A stretch of 64,000 nucleotides of DNA from Clostridioides difficile (GTDB taxonomy: Bacteria; Bacillota; Clostridia; Peptostreptococcales; Peptostreptococcaceae): contig NZ_JRHN01000024.1 in assembly GCF_001299635.1 (NCBI RefSeq), positions 80,086-144,085 on the forward strand, read 5' to 3'. The stretch's first letter is position 1. Each line of letters starts with the position of its first letter. Of this stretch, positions 1 to 9,454 are shown piece by piece. The position numbers and the translations under genes are program-made. The notes under the pieces were generated by a model that saw only the letters and a list, made by a program, of their open reading frames with translations, ran no database searches and had not been told where the DNA came from.

Positions 1-122
1 TAAACAATATTATAGTTCTTTATTCCTAGATGTCTTATAACATAGTCCTTAAATTTTTTTATAGTTTCACTATTTATAATTTCTTCGATTTTATTACTAT
101 TAACTTTCATATAAGTTATCAT
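1..122 (-). CDS. Partial hypothetical protein, N-terminal part, runs off left edge
   Basis: A minus-strand frame is open from an ATG at 122 (or a second in-frame ATG at 110) to the left edge of the window, giving about 40 residues rich in Lys, Ile and Asn. The codon use resembles the neighbouring genes. No strong ribosome binding site is seen directly before 122, and the frame extends about 12 codons further upstream before a TAG, so the true start may lie elsewhere. The family cannot be recognised from so short a piece. It may be a fragment rather than an intact gene. Confidence 0.3.
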   Translation of the reverse strand, partial: MITYMKVNSNKIEEIINSETIKKFKDYVIRHLGIKNYNIV

Positions 123-383
123 TTTAATTAATATATATTCTTTCAGGATATAATACTATATCTAAAAAGATTTCTCCTCTCTTAATTCTTTTAATGTATT
201 TCATACCTTTACATCCACTTTTTCTACATATTATATTATACAAAGACAGACATTTTTTATCTCAAAGATATTATAAGAAATATGCATTAGATTCAACCAA
301 ATATAAAAAACTAAAGGTGGTAGTTTCAGAAATGATTTTAAAAGTCCTCTTGAGATACCTCCTTTAGTATTTTTAATCTAATC

Positions 384-1511
384 TTATTCTATTATATTAT
401 CTGTATTATAGATATCTATTTTATCAGAATCTTTAGGAACCTTACCTATCTTTCTACATTTTTCTTCATAAAGTTTTCTTACATCTTCTGGTGCTGTCGC
501 ATATGTATAATCTGTAGTTTCAAAACTAAATCCAGTACTTGGTGTAACAGTTTCATTTTCAGATAAGCTTTTATTTTTTAGTGGTGCTTGTGCATTCACA
601 TCAATAAAAGAAAAACATGAACCTATAAATATTAGAATAGCAAGGATCATTCCACGTTTACCTCTTCTTTTTCCAATACTTTTTATTCTTATCTCTAGAT
701 TTGTTTTTGTAAACTCTGTTGCCAACATACCCATTTTATTGAGATTATTTAACTCAATTGCACGTAAAATAGTTAGTGCATATTCTTTTTTCTGTTTAGA
801 TGAACATTCATTAATAACACTTTCATCACAACATAGTTCACAATCAGAATTAATTTTCTCACTCATAATATAAACAAAAGGATTAAACCAATAAATAGCT
901 TTTACAAATACTACCATGAATTTTATCAATATATCTTTATGTTTGAAATGTGTTAACTCATGTTTTAAAATCCAATAAATATTTTCTTTATCATATGGAA
1001 GGTCCAATAAAAATATATATGGTTTAAATAATCCCACACCTGCCGGACTGGCTAATTCATCTGTATATCTTAGAGGAATATTGTTTTTTATATTTAATTC
1101 AGATAGTAATTCTCTGTAAGTACTATTTATATTTTCATCTTCAACCTCAAAAGAAGTATCAACAATAAGATTCTTAAATCTTACATATTTAATTAATATA
1201 CGAGCTAAATAAAATATGACTCCAATTATCCATATACATATAAATAAAAGTGTAAGGTCTTTGTTTGGATGATTATTATTAAAATTAGTTATATTCTCAA
1301 TTAGAGTATAACTTTCTTTTGTTTTTGTTTTAAATTCAATTGAACAAGAAACAGGAAAAAGTAACATTCTAAAAAGAATAATTAGCCAAATATAATAATT
1401 AAACTTTCTACTAAATATTTTAAATATACATGTCTTTAGAATTATCAATATACAAATACCTAAACTACTTATTAATGTTGTCTTTAGTAAATTTTCAAAT
1501 AAAACATTCAT
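384..1511 (-). CDS. BlaR1/MecR1-like membrane sensor metallopeptidase (M56 family)
   Basis: A 375-residue protein with hydrophobic N-terminal segments and a zinc-protease motif HELTH near residue 185, followed by the KHKD stretch typical of family M56. One more membrane segment lies near residue 290, followed by a roughly 70-residue outer tail. In characterised BlaR1/MecR1 proteins, ligand binding outside activates the inner protease, which leads to loss of the BlaI repressor. The tail here is far too short to be a penicillin-binding sensor domain, so the ligand is probably not a beta-lactam (inference). The ATG directly abuts the stop of the upstream BlaI gene (TAAATG), indicating translational coupling. 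One of two such sensors in the window. Confidence 0.85.
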   Translation of the reverse strand: MNVLFENLLKTTLISSLGICILIILKTCIFKIFSRKFNYYIWLIILFRMLLFPVSCSIEFKTKTKESYTLIENITNFNNNHPNKDLTLLFICIWIIGVIFYLARILIKYVRFKNLIVDTSFEVEDENINSTYRELLSELNIKNNIPLRYTDELASPAGVGLFKPYIFLLDLPYDKENIYWILKHELTHFKHKDILIKFMVVFVKAIYWFNPFVYIMSEKINSDCELCCDESVINECSSKQKKEYALTILRAIELNNLNKMGMLATEFTKTNLEIRIKSIGKRRGKRGMILAILIFIGSCFSFIDVNAQAPLKNKSLSENETVTPSTGFSFETTDYTYATAPEDVRKLYEEKCRKIGKVPKDSDKIDIYNTDNIIE

Positions 1512-1880
1512 TTATTTCTCCAAATCATTCGCTATTTCTATAAGATGCTCAAATTCTTCTTTTTTTAAGATATTATCTTCATATAATGAAAGAAATACAC
1601 TTTCTACTGAATTATTATGCATGTTACTTACAAAATCTTTTGTTACATAGTTTAAGTATTCTCTATATTCGATTATAATTTTATAATGTGTGTATCTATC
1701 AATTTTTTCAGCTGATAAAAATTTTCTTTTAACAAGCCTTGATAGAAGTGTTAGCGTAGTTGTCTGTTTCCAATCATATTCATTTTGCATTGCTTCAATA
1801 ACATCTTTAGAAGTTACATCATCATTTCTCCCCCAAATAAATTTCATTACTTTTAATTCTGCCTCTGGTATCTTCTGCAT
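1512..1880 (-). CDS. BlaI/MecI-type winged-helix repressor
   Basis: A 122-residue repressor beginning MQKIPEAELKVMKFIW, the usual BlaI opening, followed by the recognition-helix segment with WKQTTTLTLLSRL. I chose the ATG at 1880 because AGGGGG precedes it and family alignment starts there; an upstream in-frame start would add nine residues of non-family sequence. It heads a two-gene operon with the M56 sensor that follows without a gap. BlaI proteins bind DNA as dimers and are removed when the partner sensor fires. A palindrome lies just upstream at 1906-1923. The family is clear; the target genes are unknown. Confidence 0.88.
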   Translation of the reverse strand: MQKIPEAELKVMKFIWGRNDDVTSKDVIEAMQNEYDWKQTTTLTLLSRLVKRKFLSAEKIDRYTHYKIIIEYREYLNYVTKDFVSNMHNNSVESVFLSLYEDNILKKEEFEHLIEIANDLEK

Positions 1881-1905
1881 AATAAATCCCCCTAAAATAT
1901 ATTGC

Positions 1906-1923
1906 ACTTTAATACTGTAAAGT
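1906..1923. promoter_or_regulatory. Candidate BlaI operator, ACTTTA-N6-TAAAGT
   Basis: An inverted repeat with 6-base arms (ACTTTA and TAAAGT) lies about 25 bases upstream of the BlaI start, where a self-repressing BlaI would bind. It differs from the TTAGAC and TTTACTAA palindromes next to the other two BlaI genes, which would fit three different binding specificities. Assignment rests on position and symmetry only. Confidence 0.4.
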
Positions 1924-2311
1924 AAAAATAATTATATTAATAAAAATCTTATCTATTAAGATAATAGTACACGAATAATTAAGAATATTCTATACAAAAT
2001 TTAATATTAGTTCACTACAAAAAATACCGACCCTTTAATAGCCCTTTAGAGATAATCATTTTTTATCGCTTTATAATTTATCCTATAGTAGCTTACAACG
2101 CCTTAAAATCGAAATTTATATTTAATTATTAAATAATAACTAATATCATAGAATTGTTTATTCTATGATATTTTTTTATAACTATTTATATTACAGGGAT
2201 ACATAATTAATATTCTTATAATTTTCAGTTATAATTCAGCAAAATCGCACTTTTATTTATTTTTTAATGGTATAATTAACATATAAAGTTTTTTAAGAAA
2301 GGTGGTTTTCT
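1924..2311. other. Intergenic region between BlaI operon and integrase
   Basis: A 388-base non-coding stretch. It holds the divergent start regions for BlaI and the integrase and a perfect 12-bp hairpin with a T-tract (separate entry). It also holds a slightly more GC-rich piece around 2027-2105 without ORFs, a reasonable place for an attachment site next to the integrase, although no duplicated core was found within the window. The integrase has GAAAGGTGG about eight bases before its ATG. Confidence 0.5.
2142..2179 (+). terminator. Intrinsic terminator ahead of the integrase
   Basis: A perfect 12-bp stem (AATATCATAGAA and TTCTATGATATT) with a 7-base loop is followed by a run of Ts on the plus strand. 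No plus-strand gene ends just before it, so it would insulate the integrase from read-through arriving from the left. Confidence 0.7.
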
Positions 2312-3439
2312 ATGACTGGGTTCATAAGAATTGTAAATAAAAAGTACATAGTCTACTTAGAATATAAAGATGAACTTACTGGTAAGAAAAAACAAAAGAA
2401 CATGGGTTCTTTTACTAAAAAAAGAGAAGCTAATAAAAGATTGGCTGAAGTAAAAGATAGCATGTATAAAAATAACATACTAATCCCCAATAATATTTTA
2501 TTTGAAAATTTTTTAAAAACATTTATCGAAGAATATAAATCTAGATGGTCCATAACTACCTATAGTAAATATATTAATATATGTAATAAATATATAATAA
2601 AATATCTTGGTAAAATGAGAGTTCAAGATATTGATACAATACATATACAAAGTTATATAAATACTTTATCAGATACACTAAGCTCTAGAACATTAAAAAT
2701 CCACCTCAATATAATGAAACTGGCATTTGAAAGTGCTTTTGATTTAAGAATACTCGATAAAAATCCAACTAAAGGAATAGATATAGTTAAATCAAAGAAG
2801 TTTAAAAATGAAATTTATGATGAAGAACAAATAATAAGATTATTAGAAGCCTGCAAAAATACATCTTTAGAGCTTCATATAAATTTAGGTGTTGGTCTTG
2901 GTATGAGGATATCTGAGATATTAGGTCTTTCATGGGAAAATATAGACTTTGAGAGAAAAATAATTTCAATAGAGAAAATCACTGCAAAAGTTAATGGAGA
3001 AGTCATACTGAAGGATACTAAAACTGAGAGTTCAATCAGAAAGATATCAGCTCCAGATGAAATAATGAATCTCATCTTAAAACATAAATTGGAGCAAGAA
3101 AGAGAGATACTAAATATTGGTATAGAAAATAAACATAATCTATTGTTTATTAATAAGAAGGGGAATCCTATAGATGAAAGTGTTATAAGTCATAGATTTA
3201 GAAGATTCCTGGAATATGAGCAACTTCCTCATATTAGGTTTCATGATTTAAGACATTCACATGTTACATTACTTATGAACTCACATATACCTATAAAAGT
3301 TATTTCAGAAAGAGTTGGTCATTCAAATGTTAATACCACTCTGAATATATATTCTCATGTACTTGATGAAATGGATAGAGAAGCTTCAGATAAAATTGCA
3401 GGTAAATTATTCTTACAAAGAGCTATAAATGGAAAATAG
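2312..3439 (+). CDS. int: Tyrosine recombinase / integrase
   Basis: A 375-residue integrase of the phage/Tn916 type. The first 65 residues form the arm-binding domain (YLEYKDELTGKKKQK), residues about 70-165 the core-binding SAM-like domain, and the rest the catalytic domain. The catalytic set is visible: Arg in GMRISEILGL (about 198), Lys in the TKTESS turn, HDLRH (about 310-314), GHSN and the Tyr in NIYSHV near 346. It should cut and join DNA at an attachment site and probably moved this module. A decayed copy of its last 70 codons lies at 13022-13250, across the lanthipeptide cluster. A ribosome binding site (GGTGG) precedes the ATG. Confidence 0.93.
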   Translation: MTGFIRIVNKKYIVYLEYKDELTGKKKQKNMGSFTKKREANKRLAEVKDSMYKNNILIPNNILFENFLKTFIEEYKSRWSITTYSKYINICNKYIIKYLGKMRVQDIDTIHIQSYINTLSDTLSSRTLKIHLNIMKLAFESAFDLRILDKNPTKGIDIVKSKKFKNEIYDEEQIIRLLEACKNTSLELHINLGVGLGMRISEILGLSWENIDFERKIISIEKITAKVNGEVILKDTKTESSIRKISAPDEIMNLILKHKLEQEREILNIGIENKHNLLFINKKGNPIDESVISHRFRRFLEYEQLPHIRFHDLRHSHVTLLMNSHIPIKVISERVGHSNVNTTLNIYSHVLDEMDREASDKIAGKLFLQRAINGK

Positions 3440-3624
3440 AGAGTCATTTTTATGAAATAAAGTTGTTAATATAAATTTAAAGCATTATATATTTTTATAT
3501 TCTCGAATAATCAAATTCAACATGAAAGAAGTAGCTTTAGGTAAACAAGAAATTTTTTTTAATGAAATAATAACTATTTTAAAAATTTTTTTTAATGAAA
3601 TTCTATGAAAATAGAATAAAATTG

Positions 3625-3653
3625 TTGTTCTAAGTATTTTTATATGCTATAAT
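3625..3653 (+). promoter_or_regulatory. Promoter of the lanthipeptide precursor gene
   Basis: TTGTTC at 3625-3630, a 17-base spacer and a consensus TATAAT at 3648-3653 form a sigma-A type promoter. A TG three bases before the -10 makes it an extended -10 element. It lies 32 bases before the precursor ATG and reads only that gene. Two near-identical A/T-rich repeats (T-tract plus AATGAAAT) lie just upstream around 3550-3605. Confidence 0.75.
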
Positions 3654-3684
3654 GAAATTAATTAAATATATAGGAGGTTTTGTT

Positions 3685-3891
3685 ATGAGTAATTTCAAAG
3701 ATTTTGATTTAGATTTAAGAAAAGTTTCAAGTAGTAATGATGATGAGCCTCAAACTAGAACTATCATAACTACTATATCAGTAATTGGAGCTTGTGACAC
3801 TATGCCTAACCCTACACTTACTATCACTAGACCTTGTTGTCAAAAAGACGGACAGAATATTGAGAATGATGTTGCACCACGTTGTCAATAA
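3685..3891 (+). CDS. Class I lanthipeptide precursor peptide
   Basis: A 68-residue peptide. The ATG at 3685 follows TAGGAGGT with correct spacing; an in-frame start 11 codons upstream would add sequence not typical of leaders. The leader carries FDLDL (residues 7-11), matching the FNLDL box bound by LanB and LanC in nisin-type systems. It ends DDEPQTR, resembling the Arg site cut by NisP-type proteases. The predicted core begins TIITTISVIGAC and is 43 residues long, with eight Ser/Thr (1,4,5,7,14,19,21,23) and four Cys (12,26,27,42). No Ser/Thr follows core position 23, so Cys42 would need a long-range partner or stay free. It is transcribed toward the modification operon, which lies on the other strand. 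I do not recognise the core as a known lantibiotic. Confidence 0.85.
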   Translation: MSNFKDFDLDLRKVSSSNDDEPQTRTIITTISVIGACDTMPNPTLTITRPCCQKDGQNIENDVAPRCQ

Positions 3892-3918
3892 TTTTTAATC
3901 ATACATAAATAAAAATTG

Positions 3919-3965
3919 AGCTGTAAATAAATATATTTTTAAGTATATTTATTTACAGCTTTTTA
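3919..3965. terminator. Bidirectional terminator between precursor gene and modification operon
   Basis: A perfect 17-bp stem (3919-3935 and 3944-3960) with an 8-base loop is flanked by a run of Ts on the right and of As on the left. It can stop transcription from the precursor gene and from the convergent minus-strand operon. Confidence 0.85.
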
Positions 3966-4034
3966 ATTAGTAAAATAAAAGTTAAATTTATTTATATATT
4001 CATTTTTATAAAAATACTTTAGAGCTAACTTATT

Positions 4035-5003
4035 TTACTGATTATTTCTTTTATATTCCTTAGCAAAGATAAATAATGAAAGGATTATAGAAAAAATTAA
4101 ACAACCTGATATAACACTTGAATTAAGGTTTGAAGAATTAAAATTTAAAAATACCTTATTTAAATTAATATCTAAAAGAACCATATTATTAATTAAATGA
4201 ATTATGACACATGCCCAGATATTTTTAGTTTTCATATAAACATATCCTAAAAATATAGAAATACCAATTACAAAACATAATCTAAGTAATATACCTAGAG
4301 CATCTACATGATAACTTGTTAACCATAAAGGTATATGCCACAGTTCCCATATGAACCCTAACAAAATAACTCCAATTCGTTTACCAAACTTTCGTTGCAT
4401 TTTTTCCTGCAGGAACCCTCTCCAACCATATTCCTCTCCAAAAAAAAGGATACTTTGAGTTGCTAAATTCGGAAAAACTAAAAATATAGACATGATTAAA
4501 TTTATAAAATCAAAATTTTCCCACTCTAACATTATACATTTACTTAAGTTAATTATTAGTATAAAAATAAGAATACAAATAATAGATTTTTTTTCATTTT
4601 TAAATGGATAGACTTCTTTACCTTCTATACATGAATAACATATAATTAAAATACTCGTAAGTAAAGTTAAAATACCTATTCCTAAATTTATAGTTTCATC
4701 ATCTATTACTCCAAACGCTCTTAAACTTACTAAACATAAAGAGAGTAAAAAGTTAGCTATTATAATATAATGAAGTATATAATGGGTATCGTTTTTTTTA
4801 TATTTATAAGTTTTTGCTAATGAGACTCCTGCTGCAGGTAATATAGTCATAAATACTACCATTATTTCTGGATTCATATATTCTTTAAAGTAAAGAGGTA
4901 TTCCAAATAATAATGATATTCCATAAGTAATTATAAAAAATATTGCAACTTCTACAATATTTTTCTTATTATTTTTTTCTTCATCTATATAATCTTGTAC
5001 CAT
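4035..5003 (-). CDS. CPBP (CAAX/Abi) family membrane protein, likely immunity function
   Basis: A 322-residue protein with about eight membrane segments. The glutamic protease motif EEYGWRG lies near residue 188, a second motif with ELWHIP near 215, and a third with VIIHLINN near 265. These are the conserved motifs of CPBP intramembrane proteases. Such proteins occur in bacteriocin loci, where some give self-immunity and some help maturation. It is the last gene of the lan operon, about 40 bases after LanC1, so producer immunity is the likely role (inference). It could also compensate for the missing LanP protease, but nothing in the sequence shows that. Confidence 0.8.
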   Translation of the reverse strand: MVQDYIDEEKNNKKNIVEVAIFFIITYGISLLFGIPLYFKEYMNPEIMVVFMTILPAAGVSLAKTYKYKKNDTHYILHYIIIANFLLSLCLVSLRAFGVIDDETINLGIGILTLLTSILIICYSCIEGKEVYPFKNEKKSIICILIFILIINLSKCIMLEWENFDFINLIMSIFLVFPNLATQSILFFGEEYGWRGFLQEKMQRKFGKRIGVILLGFIWELWHIPLWLTSYHVDALGILLRLCFVIGISIFLGYVYMKTKNIWACVIIHLINNMVLLDINLNKVFLNFNSSNLNSSVISGCLIFSIILSLFIFAKEYKRNNQ

Positions 5004-5042
5004 GATAATCCACTTTTCTCCTCTCGATATATAATATTTGAG

Positions 5043-6335
5043 CTAATCTATCATTAAAAGTTTATCAAAGGTTAAGTTAAATGTCATAGAATCTATTAAA
5101 GTTAAAGTTACACCTCCTATTCCTTGGAGTAATGAAAAGTCATAATTATAATTACTATTATATAACTCTTCTACAAACTCATCATTATCTTTAGTTAAAG
5201 TACTTATTTTCTTATGCTCATTTATTAATCTTAATACATTTCTTTCTAGTGTATTTAGAAACCTTCTATCATGAGTTTCTTTATACGCACTAATTTGTAT
5301 TTCAACAACACTAGCATATCCATGACATAATATAGGTAATTCTAAGTTATACTGTTCTATAGGCTGATTAATTATTTTTAATAATTCTTCTTTGTAATAT
5401 TGATATTTATCTTTAAATGACATATATTTAGATACTTTCATAAGTCCTCTAACTATACTTATATTCCCATAACACCAACCTGTATTAAATGAATAATTCA
5501 ATTCTTTATTTTCAATATAATTTTGAAATGGCAATTGTGTTGGATACTTTAAAACACCATCATCTACAATAGAAAATTTTTCATATAATTCAAAAAGTAT
5601 TTCGATAGCTTCATCTAGACCTTTGATATCATATTTTAGATATTTTACTTTTGCTAAAGTTATTAGTGGTCCAATCATTCCATGTGCAACTCCAAAATTT
5701 ATATGTCCATCAGGCTGTGTTATTTTTTCTTTTTCTAATGATTGTTGCTCTTTTTCTATATGAAAATTTATTGTCTTAAATCCTTTATATAATTTATTCT
5801 TAGAAAGATCTATTAAGTACCTTGTAAAGTTTTTTACTATTATATCATTTCTCATATTTTCACAATCTAATAAATAATATAATATGCCAGAAACACCATA
5901 TATAGAATCGTAATGTGCAGGTGCCAATGGTTTATTTTTTATGATTCCTAAGTAAGTCTCTGAATATTTAATAAAAATGTCATTAAAAAAATCAGAGAAT
6001 TGTCTTAGATTATTATATTTTTTATTTATATTATTTAAACTAATTGTTATATTTCCTATCCCTCTAAACATGCCCATAAATTTAAAATAATCATCATTTC
6101 CTGAATATATATTATTTTTAAATGCTTCTAATACATATAGTAAATTCTTTTCTATCTCTACATTATATTCTTCTACAAGGTTTTGATTTAATATCTCAGA
6201 ACAAAAAAATAAGATTTGATCATATTCTTCTTTTCTTAATAGCCTTTTTTCATACTTATAAATAAGTAAATTCATACTTTTTTTAATTTCATTAATTACT
6301 TGTTTTTGAGTATTTTCACTTAAATTTATTTTCAT
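5043..6335 (-). CDS. lanC1: Lanthionine synthetase C-like cyclase (LanC, copy 1)
   Basis: A 430-residue LanC-like protein. The cyclase signatures are all present: AHG at 217-219, WCYG at 287-290 and CHG at 337-339, giving the zinc ligands Cys288, Cys337 and His338. The C-terminus has the LLQGIGGVTL turn seen in the family. LanC adds Cys thiols to dehydrated Ser/Thr to form lanthionine rings. It is close in length and layout to a second LanC at 11235-12530, and both end in a similar TFDK-L-L-MD tail. The two probably arose by duplication and then diverged. GAGAGG precedes the ATG. Confidence 0.92.
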   Translation of the reverse strand: MKINLSENTQKQVINEIKKSMNLLIYKYEKRLLRKEEYDQILFFCSEILNQNLVEEYNVEIEKNLLYVLEAFKNNIYSGNDDYFKFMGMFRGIGNITISLNNINKKYNNLRQFSDFFNDIFIKYSETYLGIIKNKPLAPAHYDSIYGVSGILYYLLDCENMRNDIIVKNFTRYLIDLSKNKLYKGFKTINFHIEKEQQSLEKEKITQPDGHINFGVAHGMIGPLITLAKVKYLKYDIKGLDEAIEILFELYEKFSIVDDGVLKYPTQLPFQNYIENKELNYSFNTGWCYGNISIVRGLMKVSKYMSFKDKYQYYKEELLKIINQPIEQYNLELPILCHGYASVVEIQISAYKETHDRRFLNTLERNVLRLINEHKKISTLTKDNDEFVEELYNSNYNYDFSLLQGIGGVTLTLIDSMTFNLTFDKLLMID

Positions 6336-6385
6336 TTTAACCTCTCTTAAGATTAATTTTCCGTTCTATAAAATCCAATTAATAT

Positions 6386-9300
6386 CTATATTTTATTTCT
6401 AACCATCTCCATTTTTATGATATTATATAAAGTATTTCTTACAATTTCTAAATACTTTTCTTCATATTTTTTATCTCCAGTAAGCCTATTACAGTACATA
6501 TGAATAATAGAAAGTAATATAGACTCTTTACTGTTTGTATTCTTATTATTTAAAACTTGTTTATCTAATGCTTTCCTAAATTCATTTAATGCATCTTTTT
6601 CTTCAATGAACTCAGAATATATACCTATACATTTATCTTCCTTTTCATGTAACAATCCTTGAATTAAATCAATGTATTCTTTTCTTTTTTTTCTATACTC
6701 ATCTCTGTATGTATCTTTAAATTGCTGGCTATTTAAAACTAAAAACATTTCATTTATGTCTTCTGTCAAATTTCTAAGTATATTAACTATCCCAGATATA
6801 TACACTTTTTCTAAATTATTATTTACTGTCAAATCATTTTTTCTTAGAATGTTTTCTACTACAATAGAATTTTTAAAGAATATTTTTTCACATAATTCTA
6901 TTATTTCTTTCCCACCATATCTATTTATTTCTTTTTGATATGTATCAAAAAGAACATTACTAACTACCTTTTTATCTATCATACTTCTAATCCACTGATT
7001 AATTATTACTAGTTTATCATTTGCTATTTTTTCATTTTCAAATTTTATTCTTATTCTTAAATGATATCCTATATTATCCTTATACCTTAAGAAAAAATGT
7101 TCTTCATTGTTTAAATCTTTTAATAATTGTCCTAGAAAAATACTCAGCAATTCATTATCTCTATCTGATATCCCATATAATTTGAAATATACCCATCCTT
7201 CTTCACAGAGTAAAAGCTTTTTGCTTTCATTACTTAATGTAATATTATTAACTAAGCTAAAATTTTCTTTATTACCTTTATTATTATTTGTAATCAAACT
7301 GAATACAAATTCACTTGTATATATATCATGATTTGAATCTTCCACAAATGAGCACTTTAGCAAATCCTTCTCTATTTCATTAAATTCCAATTTTTTCGAT
7401 TTTTTGTATTCTGCATATAGTATCTTTACATATTCGTCTTTATCTAAATTTACAATAATCCTATTGTCAAAAACACATTGATATAAAACACTATCTATTT
7501 TATAGCGTTTTATATTTAGATTTAACTGTTTTTTAAACTCTTCATAATTGTTAGCTTTAATATCTGTATCATTTAAAATCCATTTTCTCGGAGATACTAT
7601 TATTCCTTCAAGATTTATTCTTGGTGTATATTTATAATAGTAATTAGACATAAAAGAAGATAATCTTCCTTCAGGAAAATCTTCATATGTTTCACATATA
7701 TATTTTAGTAATTTTAATATATTATTATTTAAATCTGAGTTTAGCATATTATCTGTAATTATTTTTATTTTTTTATTATGTTTTTTAGACTTAACATATA
7801 TATTTCCTGAACTTGATACTCCTATGTACATATCATCTATAGCAATTTCTTCATCAGATTCTTTATAGCAATTTCCAAATGATAAGAAATACTTATAATT
7901 TTTAATGTTATTAATTACATTATTGCTTTTACCAGAAATGGACATCTCTCTAGCTTCTACAAGCAAATATTCATTTTTATACATATCTTCTTCTTTTTTA
8001 TATATTTCGTTATATTTCTTGAAATCCTGCTTACTAAAACAGTCTGAAAATCTCTGAAACATAGCCCCCGCTTTGTTTGAGCCCATATTGGGGCCTAAAT
8101 ATAAATTATATTCATCATCATATTCTGTAATTAGAATATTAATATCAAATGATTTTAAGTATTCTTGTTTATTTTTATATATACCTTCAAAATCTTGTTT
8201 TGAAAAAAACACTTCATCTTCTCTATTTAAAATTGATTGAAAAATCTTAGCGTTAATTTTATCACTTATTTTCTTTTCATCTTCCATAATAATATTTGAA
8301 TCTGCATTTAAAAGAGATAAGCCATTAAAATCATTTGTATCTATTATTTTAGTTAATGGAACTTCAATGTTCATACCATATTCTTCTATAAATTTCCCCT
8401 TAAATTTATTTATAGAACTTGATCTTACAGGTATATCATATAGTAAATTAGCCATTTTTTCTATTTTTATTTTTATATCTTTATTAAGATTTTTATACTT
8501 AAATTCATTCCCTAAGTTTAAAATTAAATAATTTTTATTTTTATATATTTTAGACATTGAACTATATATATCTTCTAAACATTTTATGCTTTCTTTTCTT
8601 TTGTACTCTAAAATTAAATTATCAATTAATTTTAATTGTTCTAGATATTCACCTTTATAATTAATATCTTCTAATACTTCTATTATATGATTTAAACTGT
8701 TTACACAATATGATGGAATTCTTAAATTAGAAAATAAATATTCATTTTCTAATAACATCTTTATTGTTTTTTCCACCAATTCCTTTGGTACATTTTCATA
8801 CTCCTTTAACAGTATCTTTTCTAAGTCATCATAAGATGTAAATTTCTTAGTTTCATTTTTTATCAATTCAACAAGATGTGTATATTTAATGCTATTTTCT
8901 TTTACAATTTTTTCTTTTAGATCTGCCTTGCCATAATTAGTGAAGTAAGGATTTTTGAATCTATCTCCACTTTTATAACATATTTTATTAAATTTAAACT
9001 TTAATTTTCTAAAAATAATTTCTTCTCTTTCTAAAATATAAACTATGTAATTTATCCATTTGTTATCAGCTTTTAAATCTACTAACCTTTTATTTTTCAC
9101 TAAATTAGTCTCATTTGAAAATTCTCCAATAGATACAGAAGAAAAATATCCATAAGGAGTAGTTCTCGTTGTACTTCTCACAAAATATTTCAACAGAGAT
9201 TCTTTTAAGTTATTATATTTCTTTATATCATTTGGCTTATTTATATAACTAAAATAAAGAGATTTACTAGAAATAAGTAATGCTTTTTTAAAAAAATCAT

Positions 9301-9424
9301 CTAATATCTCATTAGAATGTATAAATTCATATATATCTTTATCTTGATTCTCATATTCTTGCAAATATTTTATTGATAAACTTGGTGTTCTGACCATAAA
9401 ATAATCATGACATTCAAATTTCAT
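6386..9424 (-). CDS. lanB: Class I lanthipeptide dehydratase (LanB)
   Basis: A 1012-residue protein of normal length for full LanB enzymes, which combine glutamylation and elimination domains. RTTPYGYFSS near residue 90 matches the conserved N-terminal LanB motif (R-S/T-P-G-F). From about residue 740 the SpaB_C-like elimination domain begins (GWVYFKLYG, then FFLRYKDN and HLRIRI). LanB uses glutamyl-tRNA to dehydrate Ser and Thr in the precursor core. The gene sits between LanT and LanC1 with 30-50 base gaps and has AAGGAG before its ATG. It appears intact. Confidence 0.93.
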   Translation of the reverse strand: MKFECHDYFMVRTPSLSIKYLQEYENQDKDIYEFIHSNEILDDFFKKALLISSKSLYFSYINKPNDIKKYNNLKESLLKYFVRSTTRTTPYGYFSSVSIGEFSNETNLVKNKRLVDLKADNKWINYIVYILEREEIIFRKLKFKFNKICYKSGDRFKNPYFTNYGKADLKEKIVKENSIKYTHLVELIKNETKKFTSYDDLEKILLKEYENVPKELVEKTIKMLLENEYLFSNLRIPSYCVNSLNHIIEVLEDINYKGEYLEQLKLIDNLILEYKRKESIKCLEDIYSSMSKIYKNKNYLILNLGNEFKYKNLNKDIKIKIEKMANLLYDIPVRSSSINKFKGKFIEEYGMNIEVPLTKIIDTNDFNGLSLLNADSNIIMEDEKKISDKINAKIFQSILNREDEVFFSKQDFEGIYKNKQEYLKSFDINILITEYDDEYNLYLGPNMGSNKAGAMFQRFSDCFSKQDFKKYNEIYKKEEDMYKNEYLLVEAREMSISGKSNNVINNIKNYKYFLSFGNCYKESDEEIAIDDMYIGVSSSGNIYVKSKKHNKKIKIITDNMLNSDLNNNILKLLKYICETYEDFPEGRLSSFMSNYYYKYTPRINLEGIIVSPRKWILNDTDIKANNYEEFKKQLNLNIKRYKIDSVLYQCVFDNRIIVNLDKDEYVKILYAEYKKSKKLEFNEIEKDLLKCSFVEDSNHDIYTSEFVFSLITNNNKGNKENFSLVNNITLSNESKKLLLCEEGWVYFKLYGISDRDNELLSIFLGQLLKDLNNEEHFFLRYKDNIGYHLRIRIKFENEKIANDKLVIINQWIRSMIDKKVVSNVLFDTYQKEINRYGGKEIIELCEKIFFKNSIVVENILRKNDLTVNNNLEKVYISGIVNILRNLTEDINEMFLVLNSQQFKDTYRDEYRKKRKEYIDLIQGLLHEKEDKCIGIYSEFIEEKDALNEFRKALDKQVLNNKNTNSKESILLSIIHMYCNRLTGDKKYEEKYLEIVRNTLYNIIKMEMVRNKI

Positions 9425-9454
9425 TTTTTCTCCTTCTTTCTTTATATGTTTTTG